NCBI GenBank assembly: GCA_027919835.1
Contig: JANVFP010000001.1
Coordinates: 1,488,001-1,552,000, forward strand
Direction of reading: 5' to 3'
Length of the DNA stretch: 64,000 nucleotides
Origin: Lentinula raphanica
Taxonomy: Eukaryota; Basidiomycota; Agaricomycetes; Agaricales; Omphalotaceae
Shown piece after piece: positions 30,390-40,706 of the stretch (positions within the stretch are counted from its first letter, which is position 1; each line of letters opens with the position of its first letter). The translations under genes were made by a program, and so were the position numbers. The notes under the pieces are model-generated. The model saw only the letters and a list, made by a program, of their open reading frames with translations, did no database searches and was not told where the DNA came from.

Positions 30390-31436
30390 GTTCTCATCCA
30401 TGCAGATTACACCGCCTCACAAGCTGATGGAAGCTCTGTACCCATCTGAGCTGGATTGGCAGAAGGGAGTATTATATCGATGATAGAAAGATCGAGGTGA
30501 GTGCTGTTATTTTGCTCATTGTACCTTACTGACCCCAGACCTGCCTGGAGAAGATGAAGCTCAATGGTACGGAGAAGATCTCGCAGCACTACTTGTGCAT
30601 GGGGATGTCAACGACAACGACGACAACACGATGCACTACCCAAGAACCAAATTCCGGTCCATTCTCATTTCGACAATCATGATATCCGAGCGATTACCAG
30701 CGGCGATTGGATCTCTAGTCGCCGGAGAACCTATCGTTCTTCGTCTTTATTCTACTCCTACTAAAGATATTTCCACGACTCAAAACACTGCCGATGCCTC
30801 CACGTCTTTCTCTTCCTCAAACCCATCGTACGTACGCTTCACCTATGGAATCAAATTATGCATTATGATTGACGATAACAGAGACTGGTGGAGGCATTCA
30901 AGGCGTTAGAGGAGAACGATCACACACGCGCGCGTGGAAGATGGTCAATGTTGATGAGGCGCTGGATTTGAAGGGTGTCTTGTGGGACGTGGGCAGGTCA
31001 GAGTGGTCGAATTTGAGGGGACGTTCAAGTATGTGGCCGTCACGCGTCAATCTTCAATGGTTCTTCTGTGACGGGACTCACTACTCATTGACATCCTCAA
31101 CTTGTTTAGATTCCTAGTCAGGGACGTCAAGGGTGCCAAAGCCGAATTGAACGAGTCAATCAAGCTTGTTGCCTTCCTTCACCCAAAGCCTCATCAAAAT
31201 TGCGAGTGTGTACATGGAAGTTCGAACAGGGCGAGGTTGGAAAGGTGTCTGAGTGTTTTGAGGAGACGATCAAGCATAGTCTCCCTAGTCAGACTCGTAG
31301 ATTGACTATCCTTGCAGGACCACGCATGACAATCGATGCTGTCAATCTAGAGTCTGATTTGAACCGCGTTTTTGATACCATAGGTCAACACTATCCTTTT
31401 AAGGAAGGTGTACCACTTCCTAAAAGAGATGAATGA
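30390..31436 (+). other. Possible multi-exon gene or remnant, unrecognised
   Basis: Open segments include KLMEALYPSELDWQKG, RTKFRSILISTIMISERL, VRDVKGAKAELNESIKL and LTILAGPRMTIDAVNLE, with candidate introns (for example donor gtacgt near 30831, acceptor near 30881). The joins I tried leave stops, so this may be decayed. No family recognised. Confidence 0.3.
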
Positions 31437-31539
31437 GTCATCAACTCAATCACATGTTCAGTTCCACGAATCGCAAAGTTTCGTCCGATGCTTTTCATTC
31501 TCTTATTACTACTTCATGTATTCGTTTCAACTCAATACA

Positions 31540-32398
31540 CCCAATGCTCAGAACCGCGCTCGTCGCCGCACTCAATCTTTTATAACCGTTGATCCATCGA
31601 CCTTCTACTCCACGCCGCCATCCTCTTCTCGCAACAATTCACAACTGGAACCGCCACCTCTTTCGACTTCTACCTCACGATCTATTTTGAGTCCAACTCA
31701 GTCTTCTTCTACTCCAGCCTCTCCGCAAGTCAAACGTCGAAAGGAGAATGACAACTTCATAGTCTATTCGCCAGATCAACCCTCTGCTCCAAAAAAGAGA
31801 AAACGTGTACCTTCTACCCTTGAGAAACTGGAGTCCATTTTGCGTCACATTCAGAGCCTCGGCTGGTCATACAGTGATTATCTGTTCTATAGCTCTCAGT
31901 CGTGGTCCTATGCAATCTCAAGCAGTTGAAAAATTCCTTAGCGGTCGATGTCAGCACCATCCAGGCAAAGTGATTCAAAACTGGTATTCATTGCCGGATG
32001 GATGTTTCGGCGACAACGACGAAGCGGCGTCTCTGATGTGGAGTACATTCGAACCAAAATTCCATCAGATCAAGAATATCCGAGCTTGTTTGACTTCATT
32101 TGCTGCCCAAATATGTATTGAACATGCAGTACAGCAAGCCAAGACTGCTGTCAAACCCGAGAATGGCTTACATGTCCGACGCTCAGTCAAAGGAGACACA
32201 GGTTCCTATAAAATTCCTCTTCGTACAGATTGGGCCGATATTGGAATGAATACTGTCTCTCGGGTGGGCGACATATTTTGTACTCACGAACCCTTCCTTT
32301 ACGACTTTCTATCATGTGTTGCCTCTGGACGAAGATCACTCGATGGAATTCTGGTACGGAAAACACGGCCTATTGATACCGTGAGTTTCATCAGGAAA
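31540..32398 (+). pseudogene. DUF6589-like N-terminal fragment with a frameshift
   Basis: Ser/Thr/Pro-rich leader and a basic patch (KKRKRVPSTLEKLESIL), then SLGWSYSDYLFYSSQ. A frame change near 31895 continues as QAVEKFLSGRCQHHPGK, NGLHVRRSVKGDTGS, DWADIGMNTVSRVGDIF and ILVRKTRPIDT. The order resembles the N-terminal part of Agaricomycete DUF6589 proteins, which are expanded, transposon-associated and of unknown function. The sequence then runs into CATCAGG repeat-like DNA at 32399; the C-terminal part is absent. Confidence 0.45.
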
Positions 32399-32990
32399 TC
32401 CACTCTATACCTACAGGCTCTCAGAGATCCTGAGGAATTTGCCCAAATTCCAGAGCTCTTTAAAGCAATTTTTGTATCTCTAGCATCTTCAAGAGAGTTT
32501 TTGTTTCTTAGGAGAGCCTAGGTACTCCCAGGGTCTCAGGGTGCTCTAGAGAAATAGCCTTTTTCCAGGTATCTTTGAAGATCTTTCAAGTTGCCTAGGG
32601 AGCTCTCAGGGCTCTTCAAGTTGCTTTCAGGAGCTGATATATCAATTTCCAAGAATTTGGCATTTAGCCTGAGATAGTATACTGACTACTACTTGATTGA
32701 AGCTAAGATTCAGCCCTTCACTTTCTCTTCAAGATAGCATCATTGATCATATGCAATCAAACATTCTATAGTTGATCATGCAGTGCTACTAGAGGCTGAG
32801 TAGGTACTAGTGGTGGTATCATTCAAAAGTAACAGTAGTACATTTCAAATTGTACATGGCAGTAAGTTATACCCGGAATCTGAAGTCAAAGATGTAGATG
32901 TAGACGTGCTACTGCTGCTAGTAGGTGAAGTTGAAATGGTGGGCCTGAGCATTGGCATCGAAACTTGCGTAACTCGAAACGGTATTGAAT
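32399..32990. other. Possible degenerate CATCAG-family copy, then nothing recognised
   Basis: CATCAGGAAATCC at 32399 resembles the family left end, and the interior has the same CTCAGAG/CTTTGAAG flavour up to about 32640. No matching right end or 2-bp duplication was found. Confidence 0.3.
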
Positions 32991-32992
32991 TC

Positions 32993-33112
32993 GTCGTCGT
33001 GAGTCGTTAGTCATTGTCTTTAGTCGTCGTCGTTAGTCATCTTCATTAGTCGTAGTCGTCGTTCTTCGTCGTCGTTAGTTCGTCGTTGTTAGTTCGTCGT
33101 TCGTCGTCGTAG
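32993..33112. repeat. Low-complexity GTCGTC / TTAGTCGTCGT tract
   Basis: Degenerate short tandem repeats of GTCGTCGTTAGT with CTTC interruptions; about 120 bp. Confidence 0.8.
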
Positions 33113-34560
33113 ATGAACGCATCAGCCTCAGTAGACGAGTGGACAACGATCTAGATCCGGAGTCTGAACAGGGACACCAGTATTCGGCCAGCTTTTTCAT
33201 CGATGAATGGGAGAAGATGGGTTCCGTTCCTCTGAGCTAAAGATGGAGTTGAAGCCCAGTTATCTGGTTGGGATTGGGAAAGGTACTGGAGAAGAGAGAC
33301 GTGACCGTCATGGATGGGGCTGATTGGCATAGCGTTGACCGGAGGCATATGTGTTGTAGGAATAGAGAACTCGTTCTAGGCTTCCATACTGATCTCTTGG
33401 CCCTGGTCCTGATGCTGTTGTTGGAAGCGATATGCACCTGCACCGTCCATGCCTAGCCCAAGGCTCATGCTCATGCTTTCTCCTATTCGGGTCTTTGTAG
33501 TCCAGTATGATGCCGTCGTTTAGATGCACTCGATGCATTTCGTAGTTCTGGAGGATGAGAATGATTATATTTGTCGTTGTGTCGGACTTGTGGAATCTGC
33601 AAAGCTCGAGAGCTCTAGTGGACGGTGTCACCGTGTCTCGTGAACTTTAACTTGAGCGTCAAGAGGAAGAACGTGGCGGATGGCCTCCGCCGAGTATATC
33701 AGTGGTTTCTCTAGGACGATGTTGGATCGAGCGACAGAGCGAGAAAAGCTGAGGAACCGGTATTGAGCATCAGTGTTGGGTGGAACAGGAAGCGGAAACA
33801 CGTACCGTGTACCTGATACCGAACATTCTCAGCAGTTCTCCACCTACGGTTTAGACTGCCTCTCCAACTTCTATGGGATGGGTATGCTCTTCGTGCATGA
33901 TCCTGAATGAAGAAGAAGGACATGGCCGTTATGGACTTAGGTGGGCGAGAACAGAATCTCCCCAACGGCTCTGAGGTGACAATATCTGAATCATGCTGCG
34001 GGGTTCCGAAGACTTGTTGTAATCTGGATGTTGGCCGATCGACCTATCTGATATAATCGTTCTTCGTGTAACCGTTCTTCGTGATCTTCGTCCTCTCTAG
34101 TCTTGCATCACCGAGCGAACTGTCAGCAGTCCTGCTGGAGGGCAGATTGGAACTGCCAAGTAGTGGGATCTCGGCCTTGGATTCGCGTGAACGTTGCCAA
34201 GCAGATCTTGGCCCAGTCATACAAGTAGTTGTATGTTGGGTAGTGATGAAGAACACTGTAAGAGCAGTCAGTAGATCGGATCCGGAAAATAACGAGATCG
34301 TACATTCATACGCCCGTCACGAAGAGATCGATTCCTCCTAAAGGACTCCCGGAAGGTTCTGTGGTCAATGGATGAGAACAGGATTATGAGCGCGGAAAGG
34401 ATCACGATACCATGAGTTGAACGGAAGCGTTTTCGGTGAGATTGGATATCCACGCTATTTGCTGAACGACAGGATTGTTGACCAGCGTGATAGATACCTA
34501 TAACAGTTTTTCTTTGAACAGAAACCTGCTGCATGTTATTACTAGTACTCATCTGTGGCA
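33113..34560 (-). other. Unresolved minus-strand coding-like region
   Basis: Open segments on the minus strand include VFPLPVPPNTDAQYRFLSFSR, ILILQNYEMHRVHLNDGII, PPVNAMPISPIHDGHVSLL and, further upstream, MSTSNNMQQVSVQRK. A TAG breaks one frame at about 33398 (after a Gln-rich stretch). Candidate splice sites exist but no complete model emerges and no family is recognised. Probably a decayed gene. Confidence 0.3.
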
Positions 34561-34709
34561 GCTTTGTATAGATAGTTGTTGAGATACTTTGTGTTTTGTG
34601 CGAGAAGTCATACTAATGAATCAATACATTTTGGTACTAATATAAGCATCCTACTAGAACTGGTTCAATATCAGCCGAAATGTTCAGAAAAAGAGACCAA
34701 ATGCGTACC

Positions 34710-35221
34710 TCACTCCTTCGAAGCCATAACGAGCAGAGGATAGATTATAGTCTTCCATACGATGGATCTTTTCGCAGAGAATGTGAAGATTTCGACGTGG
34801 ATCTTGCGGCCTGCATATAATGTTTGCGAACGAGACGTGTGCTACGTGTAAGATGAACATACATCGAGGACAGTAAATGCGTGGTCTATCGGAGCACAAG
34901 AGCTCTAGCAAAAGATGCGCGAGAGTTTCTAGAATGAAGAAAAACAATCATGACAACGGGATGAATGATTGGAAAGGCTCACTTACCTGCTCTTCGTCTC
35001 CTTTTGACCGTAATCGGCGGCATCCATCGCCTGCTAGATGAGGGACACTGCCTATCCCATTCCCGTTTCCGTCTAGCGAAATTGTTCGTCACTCCGATCT
35101 TCCACCGGTGACCTCGATCGACGAAGGCATATAAGTATCCAAATCCATCTGCAACAGACGTTGCGCGCGATTTGTGAGCAGCGTAGAGGGTGAATATCTG
35201 ATGATGAGATCGCCTAGCCAT
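34710..35221 (-). CDS. T5orf172 / GIY-YIG-like small protein
   Basis: Three exons: 35221-34987, 34928-34863 and 34810-34710, joining to 133 aa with no break. Exon 1 contains GFGYLYAFVDRGHRWKIGVT and NNFARRKREWDRQCPS. This matches the GYxYxxxx...WKIGxTxxxxxRxxxW pattern of the T5orf172 (GIY-YIG-related) domain. The C-terminal part has ETLAHLLLELLCSDRPRIYC and CRKIHVEIFTF with a Cys pair. In Agaricomycetes this type often occurs as short stand-alone proteins of unknown function. It may bind or cut DNA; that is inference only. It is intact among decayed neighbours. Confidence 0.65.
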
Positions 35222-35761
35222 TCTTGAACACAAAGTATAGTAGAGCTGAGGGGTGTAACGTGAGGGTGTAACGTTGAGATGGTGTCTTTGGCTTCCAAGT
35301 GTGATGGATGGGAGGAAGGAGGCGCTGAGCTAAGCTGTCGCTGTTGATGGCAACAGACGAAGGGATTATTTGTACTCGTTTACAGTCATCCCTCGAGCTT
35401 TCATCCAGCTGCTTTCTATAACACCTCTCTTCTCTCTTTTGTCTATCCTCTTGAGACAGCAGGCGATAGAGAAGATGGAAATGAGGAAGGATGCCGTCTA
35501 CACGTCTGAATCGTGTCATGCCAATCTAAATTTCTTGTGAACCCAATAGTGTAGGATGCGCCGATTGATTGGGAAGGACTCTCCAGGAAGGATGTGTGGA
35601 CCAAGGTGAGCTTGCTTTCACCACACTCAATTTCACTGATCTGAGTATCGCAGGAGAACGAGGAACCACCGACAGTCAATCCGTTCTACCCTTCTTGCCT
35701 GACGGAATTCCCCCACCCCTTCCTCCTTCGACCAAATCTCCAGGTGTAGGTGACCGACCAT
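35222..35761. other. No gene recognised
   Basis: An unmatched minus-strand open stretch (about 100 codons ending at 35214) lies upstream of the T5orf172-like start, but nothing supports it as coding. The T5orf172-like promoter presumably lies here. Confidence 0.3.
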
Positions 35762-36720
35762 TCAGGCCTTTGTTCCTGGTCGTGTGATATTGGTAAGGCG
35801 AAGAATGCTTCTCGATTTTTCCAGCAAGGTTGTCACCACTCCAATTGTCTTGAAGCTTCCGTCTCGAACCATACGGTGTCGCGATTAGAGGATACTGGGA
35901 CATATCACGGTTGCCAGATTTCCTGAATCCATTTTGCTGCCCGTTACCTCGTCCTCGTCCAGATGAACGAACGAGGCTACCCACTTAAGGAACACGAAAA
36001 GGATCTCCATCGTGTCTCGGTGAGCCTTGGGCATGATGATGGATATCACATGCAATGGCCTCTTCCGTTTGTCGTCGTTCTTGACTGCTATCGAAACTCG
36101 TTCAGAAATGAACTTCAGCTAAGGCAGGCATCCACGAACCTTGTCCTCCAACCCACAACTTATACGTGGTCAAAGGTTCTGGCAATTCTCGTAAAGATTT
36201 CTTTCGCAAGGCTGCAAGGTGAACAGCATCATCCTGGCTAAGATCCACAGAGAGTGGATCTCGTTTGATTGCCTCCGTGAGTTGGCCTAACCGCCGAATC
36301 ATATCTGAACGTTGAACATTTAGCTAAATAATATTCCGAGAACAAGAAACTCGGCTTACCCATTTGTCGCATTGCGGAAATGACATCGTCCACCAAGCTA
36401 AGCACTCTCGATGTCACCCAAGAAGCACAGAGAGTCGACCCCTTCTTGAGCCACTAGCATTTCGAGATAAACGTGCCTGTAGTATGGCCTTAATGAGGAA
36501 CATGGTGTATTCGAGTTTAACGACGAATACGTACCAGTCTTCTTCTTCAGATCCTTCGTATCACCTCTGCCCAAAGTTTCCACTAGTTGGTTTTATTCGC
36601 TTCCACCATTTCCAACAACTCCTCCAAGTCTATCTGGTCTTTCAGAGGTGACTTGATGAGAAAGAGAACAGCAGAATACTTGATGATCGCCAGCTCCAAT
36701 GGAGTTCAACCGAGGTAGAG
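35762..36720 (-). pseudogene. RhoGAP-domain protein remnant
   Basis: Reading down from 36720: LELAIIKYSAVLFLIKSPLKD; GDTKDLKKKTG; VYLEMLVAQEGVDSL; SLVDDVISAMRQM; then IRRLGQLTEAIKRDPLSVDL and LRELPEPLTTYKLW; and finally ISIIMPKAHRDTMEILFVF and GSKMDSGNLATVICPSIL. The order matches fungal Rho GTPase-activating proteins. Lesions: frame changes near 36600, 36450 and 36420; absence of the segment between RQM and IRRL where the family's arginine finger (GxxRxxG) sits; and TAA at 35887-35885 where a Tyr codon is expected, after which the frame continues as MVRDGSFKTIGVVTTLLE. Clearly non-functional. Confidence 0.8.
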
Positions 36721-36826
36721 AACGCTTATTCTTCATGGTGGTGGTGGTGGTGCGGGTGATGATGATGGTGAGGGACATTAGGTTGAGTGGCTTCTTGGGA
36801 CCTTTGTGATTGGAGGATATTGGAGT

Positions 36827-36866
36827 GATATACGGTACGCTATGGCCTGCAGGCGTACCGTATATC
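36827..36866. repeat. 14-bp perfect inverted repeat with 12-nt loop
   Basis: GATATACGGTACGC (36827-36840) and GCGTACCGTATATC (36853-36866). The right arm lies in a 21-nt stretch that is missing from the otherwise similar tandem copy at 37022, so it looks like a foldback-templated insertion. Confidence 0.8.
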
Positions 36867-37170
36867 CCTCCAGGACTTTCAACAATCGTGGACCGTTTCG
36901 GAAGTCTGGCAGGCGCAATAATTTGAGATCAAGAGGCACTTGCTTCATGCGCATGATGTCGGGAGAGTTTCCACATGGGTAGGTCTCAGAGGATTGGTCT
37001 TGTGAAGAGTGGGGAATGCTACGGCCTGCAGGACTTTCAACAAACGTGGACCGTTTCGGTATTCTGGCAGTCGCAAATAATTTGTGATCAAAATGCACTT
37101 GCTTCATGCTGACGTCCGGAGAGTTCCGGTATGGGTAGGCCTCAGAGGATTGGTCTTGTGAAGAGGGGGA
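36843..37170. repeat. Two tandem copies of a ~150-175 bp unit
   Basis: Copies 36843-37016 and 37022-37170 share GGACTTTCAACAA, CGTGGACCGTTTCGG, TTGCTTCATG and CTCAGAGGATTGGTCTTGTG. On the minus strand the unit is open (SSQDQSSEAYPYRNSPD type repeat), but no function is recognised. Confidence 0.75.
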
Positions 37171-37223
37171 GCGGGTGCTGGAGTATCTCTTAGAATATGA
37201 ACACAAGGCCGGGTACAAAAGAC

Positions 37224-37600
37224 TCACCAGGAGACAAAGGCACGACTCCCTGCTTCCAATGATTCCTGCCAATTATCGAGCACTTTCGGAGGTGGAGTTG
37301 CGCACTCTATGGAAACGAAGAATGCAGGAAGTAAGAGCCTTTCGGTTTGATTAACAGAGTAGACTTGGGTGGGGTTCCTATAACAAGAGAATCTTTGTAA
37401 AAGAGTTGGAGGGGAACCATATAGTCGCGATCGATGATGCGGACTCTCAAAGGAGAACGCTCTGGATGATTTGGGCTCCTGACTACAAGTTCTTGTGATA
37501 CTTTCAAATTTTCGCTTGTGAGGACCAAAGAGGGAGAGATAAAAGACGTTCCAGAAGAAGTGCATGATGAGGAGATGGATGCAAGAGCAATATAACACAA
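37224..37600 (-). other. Unrecognised minus-strand open region
   Basis: Overlapping open frames include LKVSQELVVRSPNHPERSPL and DYMVPLQLFYKDSLVIG. No domain recognised; it may be part of a lost gene. Confidence 0.25.
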
Positions 37601-37615
37601 GGATACATCATACTG

Positions 37616-38310
37616 TTAGACAATCAATTCCGTTTGGTTATCGGAAGGTTCGTCAACAGCCTCTTTCTTGTCTGTGGGTTTGTCGGCAGGATCCATGCTA
37701 AGGCTCGAATCCTTGTAACTCTCTTCCGAAAGGGGGTCAAGCTCTGGCATAGCAATGGCATCGTCAAATGCTTGCTTGGCAAGACGGCATGCACGGCATG
37801 CACGGTCAAGCCTAGTGATACACGGAAAGATGCAAGACCAAGATCGATAAGATGCGCAGGAAGGAAGTTCGGTAAGTGCCAGAGCCAACCTTGTGAGCAT
37901 CGAAAGACGTGCCAGCACTCTCTGTCCGCTCTCCGCCAGATCAGTGAGAGAGCTGTGGTAGTCACCCATCATCTTGTGGCAGAACACCTTCGACTCTCCT
38001 GATGCGGCACGAGGAATCAAGTGTTTGTCGAGGATGTTAAGAGTGTCCTCGCAGATCTTCGCGCATTCCGTCTCGGTTTTCTATCACTTGATTACGGTCA
38101 CCAGGCCCCATAGGACTTCCTCCTTTCGCTCAATCGAAGAGACGATTCTCCGGGAGGTGCGATGAGCACTGATAGCGAGACAGCCAAAAGATTCCTCCTC
38201 GGAGGTGAGCTCTTCCTAAGAGGCACACTTCATGTGTTCATCCATTTCTTCATAGCGCTCAGCTTCCTCAACAAGCACGGCGAGATAGACAAAGTTTTCA
38301 CGAGATTTCA
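37616..38310 (-). pseudogene. 14-3-3 protein pseudogene, no introns
   Basis: Reading down from 38305: SRENFVYLAVLVEEAERYEEM; ELTSEEE; SRRIVSSIERKEE; AKICEDTLNILDKHLIP; AASGESKVF; HKMMGDYH; ALTELP; and DRACRACRLAKQAFDDAIA followed by LSEESYKDSSL. The order and spacing are those of 14-3-3, a phosphopeptide-binding dimer. One frame runs almost throughout but with TAG (after KCAS) and tandem TGA TAG (after VTVIK). The start codon position reads ACG, and the helix-9 region (QLLRDNLTLW in 14-3-3s) is missing. No intron is visible, so a retrocopy is possible. Confidence 0.88.
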
Positions 38311-39480
38311 CTCGTAGTGAGAGATAAAGTTATAAGATTGAAGTGTGGTGATTGTTGCATACAACGAAGTGGTGATGGGATTTGAAGGAATGCAAGGGGT
38401 GCTCCTGACAGGAAGTACCGCCAGCCATTCTATCCCTGAGGTTACCAGGACCGCCTGGTTTGTCCCATGTCCGGTTGGAATTGAGTTGGTGCTGGGGTAG
38501 AATCTAGTATTGTGCATAAAACGATCCGGGACCGATTCCACCGAGTATCTGGATTCTGGAATCTGTGATGAGATATTCTGCATCCGTCATGGCGATGACC
38601 TGGCCAACGGAGCCCTCGAAGCTATTTTCAGAGTGCAGGGCATCAGTTAACTGATTGCATTCGATGAGTTATCGAGCATACCAAATACGAATTCAATCGC
38701 TTGAAGGGCATCCAAGCTGCCAAGAAATATAGGGTGAAGTGGAGTAGATATAGTGTGTGTGGTCGACGTTGGAGGAAAAAAACGAGCTCGTGAATTATAG
38801 TAGTCGTTCTTGCTGTTGACTGCATCTCTAGGCCAAGAGGCATCTATGGTTTCTCCAGAGGATTTGAACTCCCCGGAAGACAAACGTCGAACCAGCAGCT
38901 TTCTCAGCGAGCATGGCGAGGTAGCAAACAGGGTCTTCGCGAGATTCAGACATAGTGAGAGATGAGTGACCAGATTGAAGTGTGTAAATTGTTGCATACG
39001 ACGAAGTGATGATGAGGATTGGGGAGGAAACACAGGGAATGCTCCTACAGGAAGCACCACAAGCCATTCCAATCTGGGAATCAAGTGAAGTTGCTGCTGC
39101 TGAGGTAGATTCGAGTATCTGGATTCTGTGATGAGGTTTTCGCCATCCGTCATGGCGAAAACCTGGCCAATGGAGCCCGAGAAGCTATAAGTTTCAGGGC
39201 GAAGGGCCGCATCGCTGGGTACAACTATGGTTGATGCTGAAGTTCGCGAGATGCAAGCTGCCAAGAAATATAGGTTGAAGTGGAGTAGATATAGTTGGTG
39301 CGGCATCGACGAAAAGAACGATCACGTGATTTGTAATAGTCGTTGAGCACCAATTGTTGCGAGTTGTCCGCTTGATGAGTAGTATTGACTACATCTCTAG
39401 GCCAAGAGCATCTATGATCTGTCCAGAGGATTTGAGCTCCAGGGATACTTAGTCCAGAAGACAAACGTTGAACCCACAGG
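38290..39480 (-). repeat. Tandem ~600-bp duplication carrying the 14-3-3 5' end
   Basis: Units about 38290-38890 and 38900-39480 share AAGCTGCCAAGAAATATAGG, GTGGAGTAGATATAGT, CATCCGTCATGGCGA and CATCTCTAGGCCAAGAG in order. The second unit ends in MSESREDPVCYLAMLAEKAA, a 14-3-3 N-terminus that stops abruptly. The first unit leads into the longer pseudogene. Both therefore contain upstream sequence plus the first codons of a 14-3-3 gene. Confidence 0.75.
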
Positions 39481-39893
39481 TACATTGATAGGCGCTTTAG
39501 AACTCTCGGCGCTTACGTAGACTTTTTTGTCTTATAATACGTAGAGTCCAACTCCAGAGTCCAGGTACTTACTACTATTTCCTCACTTTTCATCAGCATG
39601 CGCTCTCGAACTCGACATCTTCACCCCAAGTATTCTCTGCAAAGAGCTTTATCCTACAAGAATCTGAAAATTAATAGAGAGAAATTGGGTAACAGTATCT
39701 CTTGCTTCTGTCTTTTGATCCATGCGCTGAGCATCCATTGTGGTCGTGATATCAGTCCAAAGACTCCAAACTAGAGCAAAATATGAAGTATTTCTCCTGG
39801 AGCGTTTTAGACGAATACACGTGTATGTTCCTGGAGGTAATATAGTATCCCTTTATTCTAAGTGAATCTGTCTCTCAATCGTAACTTTCGAAG
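39481..39893. other. Intergenic; nothing recognised
   Basis: No gene, RNA or repeat was recognised. Confidence 0.4.
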
Positions 39894-40440
39894 ATGATGC
39901 ACCCACAGCCCCTCCTTCACCTCTTCCAGTGCATAGACAGGGAATACTTCGTCGACATGATACATTATTCTATCAGAAAGACTCGATCGAAAACGTTGCT
40001 ACTAGCCACCAACTGCCTGAAGGTAATACAACGTGATTTTTTCTCAACTCAACGAAAGATCCTTTCAACAATAGTGCCTTTAGACTATGCACTCACTCTC
40101 TCTATCATGCCTTTAGCCGATGTACCCACAGCCCCTCCTTCACCTATTCCAGTGTATAGCCAGGGAGTACTTCAGCGACATGATACATTATTCTATCAGA
40201 AAGACTCGATCTGCGAAAATGTCGCTACTACCCACCAACTGCCTGAAGGTAATACAAAGTGATTTTTTCTCAATGAAAGATCCTCTCAATCATGCCTCTA
40301 GCCAATGTACCCACAGCCCCTCCTTCACCTCTTCCAGTGGTTAGACAGGGAATATTTCGTCGGCACGGAACACTGTTTTCTCAGCAAGGGTTGAAGGAAG
40401 ATGAAGAAGTTGTTAATAGCCCCAATCAGGAACAATATGT
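39894..40440 (+). repeat. Three tandem ~190-bp units encoding a short Pro-rich peptide
   Basis: Units begin near 39898, 40118 and 40307 with GTACCCACAGCCCCTCCTTCACC (or close) and contain ATGATACATTATTCTATCAG and TGCCTGAAGGTAATACAA. Each encodes VPTAPPSPxPV...RHDTLFYQK in one frame. Each unit ends near a splice-donor-like GGTAATAC, so they may be duplicated exons. Confidence 0.8.
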
Positions 40441-40546
40441 GACGACCGACAACGTTAGCAGCTTGAGGAAGACACTCAAACAGTATAACGTCGGAAAGGT
40501 CGGCTATGGATTACAAGGAAGTCTTGCTTATCGAGATATTTTCTGA
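40292..40546 (+). CDS. Small hypothetical protein from the third tandem unit
   Basis: 84 aa starting MPLANVPTAPPSPLPVVRQG and continuing past the repeat into TTDNVSSLRKTLKQYNV and QGSLAYRDIF. It is the only unit with a longer unique C-terminus. No family recognised; it could be a genuine short gene or a remnant. Confidence 0.35.
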   Translation: MPLANVPTAPPSPLPVVRQGIFRRHGTLFSQQGLKEDEEVVNSPNQEQYVTTDNVSSLRKTLKQYNVGKVGYGLQGSLAYRDIF

Positions 40547-40706
40547 CACCTTCTTGATTTACCCACTGCCCCCCTTGGTACACCTTGCTTGATTCGTCTA
40601 CTCAGTCCTCAATCCTCTACTAATCAGTCATTTCTTGCGTTCCTTTGCTGTTATAAAAGTTGAATTTCTACGAATGCTATACTACCTGCTTTCTATATTA
40701 CAAGCT

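Noticed and set aside
32399..32640. Fifth CATCAG-family copy
   Set aside because: Only the left end is recognisable; no matching right end or 2-bp duplication.
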